Below are positions 10,528 to 21,776 of a stretch of DNA of 64,000 bases, in pieces. The notes under the pieces are model-generated. The model was given only the letters and a program-made list of their open reading frames with translations, was not told the DNA's origin and did no database searches. Within the stretch, counting starts at the first letter, position 1. Each line of letters opens with the position of its first letter. The stretch spans positions 24,954,001-25,018,000 of the forward strand of contig NC_056428.1 in NCBI RefSeq assembly GCF_905147365.1, in the 5' to 3' direction. This DNA is from Aricia agestis. Lineage: Eukaryota; Arthropoda; Insecta; Lepidoptera; Lycaenidae. A program made the position numbers and the translations under genes.

Positions 10528-11934
10528 TTGCGCATTCTGTCTAGCGCTTTCAACTGTAAACTTCCCTGCCGTTGTCATCCGTTTCAAGAGAGTTTTATCT
10601 ATCCAACGCATTTATTTTTATTCACGTTTCATGTTTTCTGGTATTGGCATTTATGTTACGGAATACACACTTGATATATAAATAAGTTTTAGGGTATTAT
10701 CATCCGATTTTTGAGGCTAAGAAATCGGCAAATGATTCCAAGTTTGTAGAGATCAGTAGCGCTTTCAAGAAGTTATAATATTTTTTATCTAAGCCAAACA
10801 TCTAACTGAACACTATTCTATCTATTTTAAAAAGATAAACATTGTTTTAAATTCCAGCTTTGGTAGTTGGTACAGTGCTAAGTCAATGCCGCAAACTGTT
10901 AACCAATGTTCATCGCTAACAGCTATTATTATCTCTTATTTTATTTTATTTTCGTTTACTGGGGTCCAAACAGTCTTACATTTTATAATAAAGTATACAT
11001 ATTTTATAAAATTTTCTAAATGTAATTTGTAAAACCAACGGCGGTGACCACAGATGAATAATTAGTATATAGGAAAAAATAGAGATCCAGAAAGCACAGA
11101 GTAGATTATTATTATAGAAAAGAATATTATGTAATTGTGCGAGTGTGTAATATATATATTGTCTGCAAAGGATAAAAGCCGCTGCTACTTTCTCACAGTT
11201 TCCTTCTGAATATCAAAATTTTAATTATGGTACATTATTTCTTTGACTATTTAGACCCACATTGCGCGGTAAAAGTGTACAGTAACATCGTGCCTTATCT
11301 CAGAATCTTGTTATGTTCAGAATTAGGGGACGATGGAGCAAGACGACATAAGGCTTAGAGTATAATAGCTCATGTTGCCAAGGATATAAAACATACTATG
11401 CCCTGAACCTCGGATCTGTCTTGGAGACAATCTAAGAGGGATCTACGTACGCATAGAAGTGATTTTTCATAGTGATAGTGTATATAGCGCGGCTGATTGT
11501 GGCCAAAAGATTGCGAAAGCCTTAAAACTTTTGCTTTTATATTCGCAACCACGCACGCTGATCCATACTCATATTCTCTTACCGTATTTCAAGCCTTATA
11601 AACTAAGAATTGGAAAGCTACAAAGTTATAATAAAAATACAGCAATAAACTTCAGTATATCAACATTCCTTTCCCCGTTTTAAATTTTCAAATTTTGTTT
11701 ATTATACTCATGATATCAGCTTCCAAAGTAAAACCAATTTATCAAAATTCAAGCATCTCCGTAGGATTTACAAATTACTTTTATTTGAAACACACAATAT
11801 CATATACTACATATTCCCCGTTTTAAATTTTTTTAGGACAATTTTGAACTAAGTTAAGTAAAAAAATAAAGTTTTGGTGCGATCTCGGCAATGCGGTAAA
11901 TGTATGGCCAAGGTCGTTTGCTCGGGGGACGGCC
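10528..11934. other. AT-rich sequence, nothing recognised
   Basis: About 1.4 kb. The frames at 11370-11683 have no recognisable domain. Confidence 0.4.
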
Positions 11935-12074
11935 TTAAACCGCTATACCAATTTTGCTTGCTATTGTCTATGGAGATACTTTAAGTTCTGGGAAAGGATA
12001 GTTTTTATCCCGGTAAATGTACGGTTCCCGCGCGACAAACGAATTTCGAGGCAACTGTACGCGGGCGTCATCTA
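11935..12074 (+). mobile_element. Helitron-like element, family 1, 3' half
   Basis: Starts inside the element at 'aaaccgctataccaatttt' and ends 'gggcgtcat' CTAG followed by T. The terminal hairpin is damaged ('gaggcaactgtacgcggg'). Confidence 0.7.
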
Positions 12075-13088
12075 GTACAAACTACGACTCAACATTATTC
12101 AGCTCCAAGAAGCAACAGATGGACAAACATACATAATGGGTTGACAAGGATGGATTATTGATAGCAATGGGTAGATTTTATGTAACTTCAGAGTATTTTC
12201 ATATTTACTTACTAAAATCTAAAGCGGAAATCTATGCTTGTTATTTAATCTCATAGAAATAAAGGACTTATTTATAAGTAGCTGACTATTACAAGCATAT
12301 TGAGTTGGCCTGTGATCCCTGGATTATGTATGAAGCCTTACATAATGTACTATGTATTGTGTGTTATATAATACTTTTTCATATTATACTGTCTTACACG
12401 ACACATCGAGATATAGTAAATGTTTTCTATTAACCAGTATTTAAAAATGTGTTACGGTCGGTTTACATTATTCCAATCCAGTGGGGCACTGGAATGCAAT
12501 TAAGTGCTTTCCAGGAATAATATTCCAGTGGCAATCCAGCGCTGAATTGGAATATTGGAAAATACTAGATGTAGCTCGAAATTTTGTTGCGCAGAGTTTA
12601 TAGCGCGGGAACCACATAATAATAAACTAAGGGATAAAACAATCCTATGCCCTTTCCCAAGAATAAAATTGATCGAAATCAGGTAAAAACTACCAGAAAC
12701 CATGAAGTTTCGGTGCCAGACACCCCTAAAGTTTGACTTTTAGCTGATCTGACAGTGGGAAGCAACTGTCATAACTCATAAGTGTCCGGCAAACGGCAAT
12801 TGAGGTCGAGATTCCTGCAGTTATCCTGAAAATATGGTAAAAAATTGAGGTTTAAACTTTATCGCAGAACTGGATACCTCTTAAAGTAACCGCGATCGAA
12901 ACTCCATAGTTCCTGGTCGTTCTTACCTCTATAGACGTCATATTATTATGTACTGGAAAATTTCAGCTTTTATAATATGACGAAAGTCTGGTTGTCGCTG
13001 GCTCTTGGGTTCAGCACTCGTACAAGTGCTAGTTTGAATCCAGCGAGTACGAATTTAATCAATTTCCAGCCAACCACAAATATATATA
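12075..13088. other. No gene; small inverted motifs
   Basis: Around 12475-12560 'attccaatccagtgg' and 'ggaatattccagtggcaatcc'-like pieces repeat and partly pair, possibly an eroded MITE. Otherwise nothing recognised. Confidence 0.35.
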
Positions 13089-13582
13089 TTTTTTTATGAA
13101 ATAAGGGGGCAAACGAGCAAACGTGGGAGAGCCATGCTTCGGCACGAATGGGCCGGCTCGACCGGAGAAATACCACGTTCTCACAGAAAACCGGCGTGAA
13201 ACAGCGCTTGCGCTGTGTTTCGCCGAGTGAGTGAGTTTACCGGAGGCCCAATCCCCTATTCCCTTCCCATCCCTACCCTTCCCTATTCCCTCTTAAAAGG
13301 CCGGCAACCCACCTGCAGCTCTTCTGATGCTGCGAGTGTCCATGGGCGACGGAAGTTGCTTTCCATCAGGTGCGCCTGATGGAAAGCAACTACCGTCGCC
13401 CATGGACAATCGCAACATCAGAAGAGCTGCAGGTGCGTTGCCGGCCTTTTAAGAGTCAATACGCTCTTTTCTTGAAGGTTTGCAGGTCGTATAGGTCCGG
13501 AAATACTGCCGGTGACAGTTTGTTCCAGAGTTTTACAGTGCGCGGCAGAAAGTTACGCGAGAAACGCACGGTGAAAGACTGA
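13089..13582. repeat. Compound of three GC-rich repeat pieces in opposite orientation
   Basis: 13089-13122 is the 3' end of the GC-rich family in reverse. 13123-13372 is a forward copy starting 'gtgggagagccatgcttcgg'. From 13373 the sequence turns back as a reverse copy ('cctgatggaaagcaac'). The reverse part does not continue into the pyrimidine tract but into 'ttttcttgaaggtttgcagg' and 'gcggcagaaagttacgcgag', so it is a different element sharing only the 3' end. The junction forms a palindrome. Frames here are repeat artefacts. Confidence 0.75.
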
Positions 13583-14229
13583 AACCTTTGATTTTAACAA
13601 CACATGCCACAAGTATGCGTCTAATAACTCTATATAGTTTTAAATGTGAGCAATTGTAGAGGCATATTAATAATGACTCCATATTTAACCTTTGAAATAC
13701 AATACCGTCATACGACGCGGAGTGTCATTTATTGGTATGCAGTTTATATAATGTTCTATAGTTTTCCAATAACAAATGTTATGTAAACATGTACCATATT
13801 TATACTGCTATATTTCGATATTAATAATAAAGCTTCGTTCTTCATTCCTATTAAAGAGCATAAAAGTTTTTTCATTTTTCGCTAAAAGCAAACCAAAAAC
13901 TTATTTTCATAATTTTAGACCCCTCCTTGTCAACCCTTGTCCCAGTCTCTTTGGTGGTCATCCACCAGATGCGACAAGCGTCCAGCGTGACCAGATGTTA
14001 AAATAAGGTTTTAGTTTTCTCTAAACGCTAACAATCAAGTATAACCTAGAGTGGGCAGATATAGTATTAGCTGTTACGAAATGTTTCCACATTTCCTTAC
14101 CTAGTGGGCGGGTTAGTATAGTATTAACATAATATAATTATGCTGTGGATGCAAATCGTTTAGCTATTAAACGACTTGCAATAAAATATAATAGGTTGGG
14201 GAAAAAGTCTTTTCGCATTATAGTATGTA
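13583..14229. other. No gene recognised
   Basis: AT-rich; the 13776-14006 frame has no supporting motif. Confidence 0.4.
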
Positions 14230-14545
14230 CTAGCTGTTGCCCGCGACTTCGTCCGCGTCAGCAAAATGTGATAACAAAGATAATAAAAAAGAGAAAAAAA
14301 TCCCCTTTTTAAGGTTCATTTATAAAAAATAATATATCCTCCTCCTTTTCGGAAGTCGGTTAAAAAGTAGCCTAAGTTATTCCTTACTACATCAGCTATG
14401 TGCCTAAAAAAGTCCCGTCAAAATCGCTCCAGGCATTTCAGAAATTAGCCGGAACAAACAGACAGACTCAGTAGTTTTGGCGTGAAAGCGAGACAGACAG
14501 ACAGACAGACAGAGATACTTTCGCATTTATAATATTAGTATAGAT
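14230..14545 (-). mobile_element. Helitron-like element, family 2
   Basis: Read on the minus strand it begins 'TCTATACTAATATTATAAAT' and GTCT repeats, and ends 'cgcggacgaagtcgcggg', 'caacag', CTAG, with A and T as outer flanks. It carries a 'gaagtcggttaaaaa' tail insertion at about 14327-14366. No Rep/helicase. Confidence 0.8.
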
Positions 14546-14681
14546 TGTACTATACACATACGGGAAGTGGGAACTGAGAACTACTTATACATTTTTTATG
14601 ATGAAAACTATGCTGTGTTCGTGAAGTTCGTGGTTTGAGACATAGTAGTATAATAAGTTATAAGACTAAAAGAATTAGTGG

Positions 14682-14721
14682 ACACTTAAAATTGTTGATG
14701 GTTATCAACAATTTTAAGTGT
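14682..14721. repeat. Perfect 18-bp-arm hairpin
   Basis: The arm 'acacttaaaattgttgat' is exactly complementary to 'atcaacaattttaagtgt', with a 4-base loop. Same class as 5882-5929 but unrelated in sequence. Confidence 0.8.
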
Positions 14722-14781
14722 GTTTTAATTATGAAAATCGTTAACACTCACATTCGCATTTATAATCTATACCTACTTAAT

Positions 14782-14960
14782 ATTATATAGAGGTTAACTT
14801 TGTTTGTTTGTTTAATTGTAATGAATAGGTTAAAAACTACTGGACTGATTTTAAAAATTCTTTCACCATTCGAAAGCTAAATTATTTACGAGTAACATAG
14901 GCTACTTTTTATTTTGGAAAATATAGGGTTCCGTAAGATATTTTGGTTTTTCTGACACAA
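14782..14960 (+). repeat. Dispersed repeat, 'ttgtttgtttgtttaattg' type
   Basis: TTGT units followed by 'aaaactactggactgatttt' and 'cgaaagctaaattattta'. This has the layout of lepidopteran non-autonomous repeats. No second copy in the window, so moderate confidence. Confidence 0.4.
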
Positions 14961-15490
14961 GGTGAAAAAATCAACCAGAAAAGTTACTCATTTTGCGTAC
15001 GCTGGTCGCTGCCTAAAACATAAAAGAAAAAACCATACAATGTTCTAAGTAAATGTAGATCTTAGGGAGATCGTAGACGACAGACTTTTTGTGCGATCGA
15101 GTCTGCGGCGCCCATAGAGTCGGCATGGCGCGCGCCCTTATCTCTATATTTCGCCATTCTCAACTTATCGCTTAGACTAGTAATTGTCCCGGGCCCCGGC
15201 AAACGTTAAAGTATTTCGCCCATATTTTATTGAAGTGCATATATATAAGTATGTCACCATGGCAACGTTCATCGCTATCCCGTCGCACAAACAATGGTCG
15301 TCGTCAGACTTGAGTTGTAATAATTTACTATTATTTATTCAACAAATGCACTTATCAATATAATAAGTACCCAGTAGCCAATTCTCAGACCCACTGAATA
15401 TGCATATAAAATTTGGTTAAAATCAGTGAAGCCGTTTCGGAGGAGTAAGCGGACTAACATCGTGACACGAGAATTTATATAATATACTTT
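14961..15490. other. No gene recognised
   Basis: Includes a GC-richer patch near 15100-15200. The 15335-15526 frame partly overlaps a MITE arm and is rejected. Confidence 0.4.
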
Positions 15491-15784
15491 ATGTAATAAT
15501 CTTAAACAGTGTGTTAGCGTAAACACCGTCGTCCTTTAAACCATCAAATGAGGCCGTCAAAATGAACAACTTTTTCTATGAGAACAATGCTAGGAACTCA
15601 AAAAATTCTGTCATCATACCCATACAAATTGCCCATCCGGGCATCCTTATGGGTATGAAGACGGTTTTTTTTTGAGTTCCCAACATAGTTCTCATAGAAA
15701 AAGTTGTTCATTTTAACGGGCTCATTAGATGGTTTCAAGGACAACGGTGTCTACACTAACACACTGTATATAAGATTATTACAT
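15491..15784. mobile_element. Long-armed foldback element (about 110-bp arms)
   Basis: Arms include 'acagtgtgttagcgtaaaca' and 'aacaactttttctatgagaa', and nearly match the reverse complement on the right. Termini like 'cagtgtgttag' with TA nearby suggest Tc1/mariner-type MITEs. The outermost bases 'atgtaataatctta' and 'taagattattacat' are also inverted, so the palindrome extends past the presumed ends. Confidence 0.75.
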
Positions 15785-15794
15785 CCGCTTGTAG

Positions 15795-15845
15795 TAACCG
15801 GCCAAACCGCGCGTTCTCTCCGCCGCATATAAATCCAGCCTTTGG
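15795..15845. repeat. Fragment of the 10054 MITE family
   Basis: 'ccggccaaaccgcgcg' followed by 'catataaatccagcc' matches one arm of 10054-10207. The other arm is missing. Confidence 0.5.
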
Positions 15846-16134
15846 GTCTGTTTGCACAACATTTGGGTCGGCCGTCAGACTGCAAGTGGCTTTTTACTTT
15901 TACGAAATCGCCAGGTATCTTATTTTTCACAGCAAGCTTTAACCTTTAAACCAGGGGTCCCCAACTAGTGCCACACCCTCCTAGTCCCCATTTCCCCTAA
16001 TGTTATAAATCTAAAAGTTTTCGAATGTGAGAAAGTTTAGTAATCTACCTATACTTTATAGAAAATGTCGGATTTCATAATATTAATTAAGTATTTTCAT
16101 ATAAAGGACCGAAATATTTTAATTCGTTTAAGGT
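15846..16134. other. Possible truncated hAT end; otherwise nothing
   Basis: 'ccaggggtccccaact' at about 15951 resembles the 5' terminus of the hAT MITE at 18133, but no matching right end or duplication was found. Confidence 0.35.
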
Positions 16135-16199
16135 AAAGTAACACTTTGCTCTATCTATAAACTTTTATTAAGTTTATAGATAGAGCAAAGTGTTACTTT
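16135..16199. repeat. Near-perfect 30-bp-arm hairpin
   Basis: 'aaagtaacactttgctctat' opens the left arm and the right arm is its exact complement through 'tgttacttt', with a 5-base loop. Long uninterrupted arms imply recent origin or conservation. Confidence 0.8.
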
Positions 16200-16790
16200 C
16201 TGTCATAACTAGCTAAAAAACCAACTGCACTCCGCGAGTGGAGGCAGAGCCCAGAGGTGAAGTCGTAATAGCAGAGACCTAGGCGTATATTTATGAAAAA
16301 GAGAAGGAATATTACTTCCTTTATTCTCCCTCAGCCTCCATTTTACGAATGTTTGTCCCTCGTGTGTTGTGGGCTTAACATATTTTTAACTGATTCCAAA
16401 AAGTGCAAAATAAGTTTTCACTTCAAAAAGTTGGCAAGCCCTGTGTGACGTAGTTGGTCAGATGTAGATCGCAAAAGCAGTCGACATCATTATTAACGTC
16501 ACTTGCGCAGATAGCCAGTTTCGTGAAAAATTACTACAATGTTCGTCAAAACTTAAAACAACTGTATAACCAGTATTATATCTCAGTCACAGATATTTAA
16601 AGCTTATTACTTATCTGAAATCACGTGTTTTAAAATATTATGTGCATGCCCGGATTCTGTTTGGTATGAAAATGGTATACCTTAAATTATGGCAAAACTC
16701 CCGTTTAATTTTTTAACTACCAACTTTCTGCGTCTGTTAAATAATTCATCTTTATAGGAAAATACTTTATGTAACAACTAAGGGTCAATT
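16200..16790. other. No gene recognised
   Basis: No coding or bounded repeat signal found. Confidence 0.4.
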
Positions 16791-16941
16791 CAAACCGCTA
16801 CGCGACGCGTAGATGCAAATATCTTAAGTATGGATTTGACAGTTTTGCATGACGTCTCACGCAATTGAAGTCTGTCAATTCAATACAAATTTAGAAATGT
16901 ATCTACGCGTCGCGACTTGCGTTGCAGTCTGAATTGACCCT
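16791..16941. mobile_element. Foldback MITE, 'agggtcaattcaaacc' ends
   Basis: The left end is as named; the right end reads 'gtctgaattgaccct'. Inner arms pair as 'acgcgacgcgtaga' with 'tctacgcgtcgcg'. Inner segments ('ggatttgacag', 'gtctgtcaattc') also pair partly. Duplication unclear. Confidence 0.65.
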
Positions 16942-17243
16942 GTTGACAAAATATTATGCTTTACAGGGCTAGAGACATTACATGTCTTTAGGGCCTATCT
17001 ATTATCTACCTCGTACATAGCAACTGAAGAGAATACTAAACGTAGAATTGACGTAATGTTGCCTAATCAAGCGTAAACAAGTCGTTAGTTACTTGTTAAT
17101 TATTAGCGATCCGCCCCGGCGCGGCGTCGCACGGGTAGAAAATAAATAGCCACTAAAAAATTATTAAAATCGATAGCCCATGATCCTAAACGTGGTCTAC
17201 TTCTTATCTGTGCCAAATAACATGAAAATTTATCTAGTAGTTC
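16942..17243. other. No gene recognised
   Basis: No bounded feature seen. Confidence 0.4.
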
Positions 17244-17520
17244 GCGAGACAAGCCCTATCAAATAATTTCCCCCGTTTTTTCCACATTCTCCTATTAGTC
17301 TTAGCGTGATAAAATATAGCCTATAGCCTTCCTCAATAAATGGGCTATCTAACACTGAAAGAATTTTTCAAATCGGACCAGTAGTTCCTGAGATTAGCGC
17401 GTTCAAGTTAGCCCTTTCAAATAATTTTGCCCGTTTTTTCCACATTTTCCTCTATTTCTTCGCTCATAATAGTCTCAGCGTGATAAAATATAGCCTATAG
17501 CCTTCCTCGATAAAGATTTA
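17244..17520 (+). repeat. Two-unit imperfect tandem repeat (about 160-bp period)
   Basis: 'caaataatttcccccgtttt' and 'caaataattttgcccgtttt' each precede 'gcgtgataaaatatagccta' and 'tagccttcctc'. The intervening 'tcaaatcggaccagtagttc' resembles interior sequence of Helitron-like repeats. Confidence 0.6.
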
Positions 17521-17789
17521 AGGGAACAAAGGGACATGAGGGAAAAAAGCGACTTTGTTTTGTAATATTATGTACTTGATGTTGCATTTCGTTACGTCAA
17601 AATTTGCTTATCGCATATAAATTGAACATTTTTGCGCGATTTAAACTTTTTTGTCCTTTCGCAGGACTCAAAGTATCTCCATAATAAATTTTATCATAAT
17701 CAGTTCGGCGACTTAATTTAGAAAAGGCAAAATACAAACAGCCACAGGAACTGTTGATTGATGAGATACTGATTATAAACGAAAAAAAT

Positions 17790-18598
17790 ATATAAAAAAT
17801 CGGCCCAGTGCGAGTTGGACTCGCGCACGTAGGGTTCCGTACCATAATATAGCAAAAATAGTAAAAGAAGTGTGTTTATATTATGCCCCCCTTTATTATT
17901 TTTTTATTTAAATTTTTCTATTAATTGTTAAATTATAAAAAATAAAAATAGCTGAGTATTTTGTGTACATTTCAGTCTGTTGTTATTATTGATACCGAGC
18001 AAAAAATGTTTGAAAAATCATGTTTGTTGTATAGGAGCCCCCCTCAAATATTTAATTTATTTTATTTTAGCTATTTGTTTGTTATAGCAGCAACAGAAAT
18101 ACATATTCTGTGAAAATTTCAACTCTCTAGACCAGGGGTTCCCAAACTGTGCGCCGCGGCGCCCTGGTGCACCGTGGAAAGGCAAGAGGGGCGCCGTGAG
18201 TCGATCCTCCATCATTATCCGAAACCACAAATATTATAAAATAAAATTATAATATTTATTATGTAAAGCAGACAGATGCTAATATTATATTTATTAATAT
18301 TTACCTGCTTAACCTAACTTTAATCATTAAAGGTGTTTACTTATGTAGGTATATTTTTGTAATAGCTAGGTAGAGTAGGGCACCGTGACAAGATATTGTC
18401 ACGCGTAACTGCGCCGCAGCACAGAATAGATAATAGTTGGCCGCAGGCTGAAAAAGAGTGGGAGCCCCTGCTCTAGACCGTTCTTGAGTTACAGCCTGGA
18501 GACAGACGGACAGATGCACAGACGGACAGACATCGAAGTCTCAGTAGTATAGTCTCAAATAGGGTTACTGTTTTTACCCTTTGGGTACGGAACCCTAA
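17790..18598 (+). repeat. 'gggttccgta' dispersed repeat, interrupted by a hAT MITE
   Basis: Starts 'atcggcccagtgcgagttgg' and ends 'ctttgggtacggaaccctaa'. Removing 18133-18478 restores 'caactctctagaccgttcttgag', matching the uninterrupted order of the related element at 62099 ('ggttcttgagatacagcc'). Confidence 0.75.
18133..18470. mobile_element. hAT-type MITE with 8-bp target-site duplication
   Basis: CTCTAGAC occurs at 18125-18132 and again at 18471-18478. Ends: 'caggggttccca' left and 'caggggctccca' (reverse complement of the right). An 8-bp duplication with CAGGG-type ends identifies the hAT superfamily. 338 bp, no transposase. The minus frame at 18337-18519 crosses its end and is not a gene. 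Confidence 0.85.
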
Positions 18599-18635
18599 AA
18601 ATAACTTTTCTATTTTATTACTTACTTTCTAAGTA

Positions 18636-18816
18636 GATATGATGCCCACAACTCCGTTGCGACTTGCGGCAAAATTCATTTATCGTGCCGGAACCGTATA
18701 TTTTTCCTTTCCCGGGACTCAAAGTATCACCATACCAAATTTCAGCAAAACCGGTTCAGCGGTTTGGGCGTGAAGAGGTGACAGACGCGCATTCGCATTT
18801 ATAATTTTAGTATGGA
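18636..18816 (-). mobile_element. Helitron-like element, family 1
   Basis: Minus-strand copy from 'tccatactaaaattataaat' to 'gttgtgggcatcat'. The CTAG end has decayed to CTAC-like sequence. Interior as in 1795-2000. Confidence 0.65.
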
Positions 18817-19077
18817 TTTTAATTTTTAACCAACCTAGTTTGGCGTTTCATAATATTAACCACCAGCCAAGTCAGTGCAACTACAAATTCCTAGAAATAC
18901 AGGATGTTAAATATGAGCAATTAGTAAATACTACAAGGTGTCTATGAATAAGCAGTAATTTATTCGTAATACAGTATCGGAGGCGTCTGCAATCAAGTCG
19001 CATGTAATTATAAAATGAGAACAGCATCCGTCTCAACTCCCAGTCATGCATTTGACTTGAGCTCGTACGTGACGTAC
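18817..19077. other. Short gene-free gap
   Basis: No bounded feature recognised. Confidence 0.4.
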
Positions 19078-19138
19078 AGTGGGAATGTCATCAAACTTTA
19101 TTCTGCTAATCAGAATAAAGTTTGATGACATTCCCACT
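19078..19138. repeat. Near-perfect 28-bp-arm hairpin
   Basis: The left arm begins 'agtgggaatgtcatcaaact' and the right arm ends 'ttgatgacattcccact', with a 5-base loop. No duplication seen outside. Confidence 0.8.
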
Positions 19139-19550
19139 TTGACATGACGATTTTTTTTTTCTTGTTGGTAAGGTCAAAAATAGGAATATCGGTGAAAAAA
19201 TGACTTTGATAGCTTAAAAACTCTCCAAGATATCCATACAAAATGTTACCTAACTGTGACGTCACGCTTAGGTAGTTTGTTCAATAGCTATGTTAAATAT
19301 TGCGTTTATGAGATGTTTCATAAGATTTTTTTAAAAATTGCATAACTTATCGAATGATATACAAAAATTAAGGCATTTTATAAAAAAAATCGGCTTGACT
19401 ATCCGACTTTGAAGGCTCGTAAGTCGTAACAAAAAAGATATGAAGCTGAAATTTTTGAAATGCTAAGATTTTATCGCTATGTCTTTATTTTATTTAAAAA
19501 ATCAGCTAATCTTTGACCTTGTCGTCATCCCTATTCTGATAAAATATCAG
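19139..19550. repeat. AT-rich dispersed repeat (partner at 58852-59443)
   Basis: The part from about 19385 to 19540 ('ggcttgactatccgactttg' to 'accttgtcgtcatccctatt') recurs in reverse complement at 58852-59443, where it is split by another repeat. The full extent to the left is not defined. Confidence 0.6.
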
Positions 19551-19582
19551 CAGGGATTATTGCGAATATTGGCCGTAGGTAC

Positions 19583-19695
19583 AAAGGCCGGCAACGAACC
19601 TGCAGCTCTTCTGATGTTGCGAGTGCCTATGGGGCGACGGTAGATGCTTTCCATCAGGTGACCCGTTTTCTCGTTTGTCCCCTTAAGTTAAAAAA
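19583..19695 (+). repeat. GC-rich retroposon-like repeat, 3' fragment
   Basis: 'aaggccggcaacgaacctgc' through 'gacccgttttctcgtttg' and an A-rich end; matches only the 3' third of copy A (949-1277). Confidence 0.75.
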
Positions 19696-21063
19696 ATTCG
19701 CATCCGCATCGATGTAGACAACCGGATGCGGAGCTGATGAGTTTATAGTGCAGCCAAATTTACGGTTCCCAAAAGATAAACCAATTTTAGCAATACGGAG
19801 TATCAACTAATTTCTGATAAAGGTTCTGTGGCGCAATGCAACGGAGTCAACTCTGCTGCGCCGACGTTTTAACCGACTTCCAATATTGGGCTGTTTTATT
19901 TTTATTTCTGTCCTTTCCGTCCGGCTAAGCACGATTTCGACCCTCACCGAGAAACCAAACCCCTGACTTTGGCGCGCGGTGACCTTTGAAACTCATAACG
20001 CCTTATAAAGTGTTATAAAGTTAGACATAAATAATAATAGGTAATATCTTCTTGCCTAGCTTACCTTATTGAAGCTATATAAGAGAATTCCAATCGCAGA
20101 ATATAGCTTCAATTGCCTTGACGTGATTGAAGTTATTCAAGTTCCTTGAAGCAATTGTCATATCCAATCATAATTCTACGAATATTTTCTCTCTACCAAG
20201 CAATCTAGTGTGCGTTTCTCCGTGAATAGGAGTAAAGATGAACGCGTAATTGATATCAGGCGCCTTCCCTTACTGGGTCAAGTGGAGAGATCGATCAGAT
20301 GACGAGGAATCAGAAGACGTCATGATCTGAGTTCTGACAGAGATGATATAACGTCAGAGAGGCGCAGCTGCCTGCGCGAAATTTTTTGATAGAACAACAG
20401 AAATAGAGTGGATAAAACTTTCTGACTGAAAATTAAAATTTGCGATAACTTATGACAATTTTTTGTATCTTGTCTAATGTCTATTCCAATCTTCGGTCTT
20501 ATATGTAAAGCGCATTTCACTTGTACATAAGTTAAATCTTCACGCCTCATTCACACGATTTGATTTGATTGAATTTGGTTTTGTTTTCCTCACTTAAGAG
20601 GCTACACCAAGGGCGAGAGAAATTGAAAACAGGTATTTGAAAATGTATTGCTGTCTCACTTGTCTCAAGTCTCCCACCTCAGAGCGCGATAGAGACCATT
20701 CGACAAAAGTTCTAATAAAAAAACAGAAAGTCTTCGATTCTCGAGAAGGAAAATCTGGCCATTTTTTTGGGTTTTTGGACGTTCTTATCATTTTTAATAA
20801 TAAAATTATGAAAGAAAATAAAACATGCTAATAGTGGTCATGGATATTCAGGAAAAAAATCATAACTGTACCGGCATTATCCAGGAAACAAGGAAACAAG
20901 GGACAACGTTTGTATGGAAAAACGGCGGTGTGGACTCCTCTTAAAGAAGTTTATGTTACATCTAGTCGAATTTAATAATTGTATGGTAATAAGGTATAAT
21001 AAGTAACAGTAACAAATTTATGAACTGAAAAAACTACATGTTTAATTAAAGTATATCATAATT
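19696..21063. other. No gene recognised
   Basis: AT-rich. Around 20060-20165 'attgaagctatat' and 'atatagcttcaat' form an inverted pair. The 20320-20831 frames show no motif and overlap on both strands. Confidence 0.4.
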
Positions 21064-21400
21064 CATATCATTACTAATCATACTAATGTTATAAAGAAGA
21101 TGTATGTCGACACTGTCGTCGAACAAAGACGATTGTGATGGTCCGACGAAATCGTTTTCGTTTCAAAATAAATCTTCAGTAAATGATAATCTATCCGTAC
21201 ATCCAAGAAAAAGTAGAATTTACCTAATACTTTTCGAGAAAAGGAAACGAACAAGGATGGTTTTGAAAATCGTATCAAAGAACATGTCCGTAAGATCCAA
21301 ACCAGTGTTGTCTGTCGGAAGCGAGCGCCGCCCGCGCCGGTCGTATTGTCATTTGCGGCCGTGTCTACCGGTATAACGATCACATTACGAGCACCTATGC
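21064..21400. other. Region opened by a short direct repeat shared with 22.6 kb
   Basis: 'cataattcatatcattacta' then 'atcatactaatgttataaag' occurs at about 21056-21096 and again, slightly expanded, at about 22610-22656. The segment between could be duplicated or inserted. A plus frame (21104-21376) has no known motif; the minus 141-codon frame (21078-21503) crosses a hairpin and a retroposon and is rejected. Confidence 0.4.
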
Positions 21401-21402
21401 TT

Positions 21403-21443
21403 CGTGGGATTTTTGTGTTTAGCATAAACACAAAAATCCCACG
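21403..21443. repeat. Perfect 19-bp-arm hairpin
   Basis: 'cgtgggatttttgtgttta' pairs exactly with 'taaacacaaaaatcccacg' around a 3-base loop. It lies directly upstream of a GC-rich retroposon whose own end is 'cgtgggagag'. Confidence 0.8.
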
Positions 21444-21450
21444 TTTTACT

Positions 21451-21776
21451 TGGGAGAGCCATGCTTCGGCACAAATGGGCCGGCTCGACCGGAGAAATAC
21501 CACGTTCTCACAGAAAACCGGCGTGAAACAGCGCTAGCGCTGTGTTTCGCCGAGTGAGTGAGTTTACCGGAGGCCCAATCACCTACCCTATCCCCTTCCC
21601 TACCCTCCCCTATTCCCTTCCCATCCCTACCCTCCCCTATTACGCTATTCCCTCTTAAAAGGCCGGCAACGCACCTGCAGCTCTTCTGATGCTGCGAGTG
21701 TCCATGGGCGACGGAAGTTGCTTTCAATCAGGTGACCCGTTTGCTCGTTTGCCCCCTTATTTCATAAAAAAAAAAA
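21451..21776 (+). repeat. GC-rich retroposon-like repeat, near full-length
   Basis: Starts 'tgggagagccatgcttcgg' and ends 'cttatttcat' plus 11 A. Same order of blocks as 949-1277. The 93-codon minus frame is a repeat artefact. Confidence 0.8.

Noticed and set aside
15951..15968. Second hAT MITE
   Set aside because: Only a left-end-like sequence; no right end or 8-bp duplication.
21078..21503. 141-aa minus-strand protein
   Set aside because: It crosses a perfect hairpin and the start of a GC-rich retroposon; no family motif.
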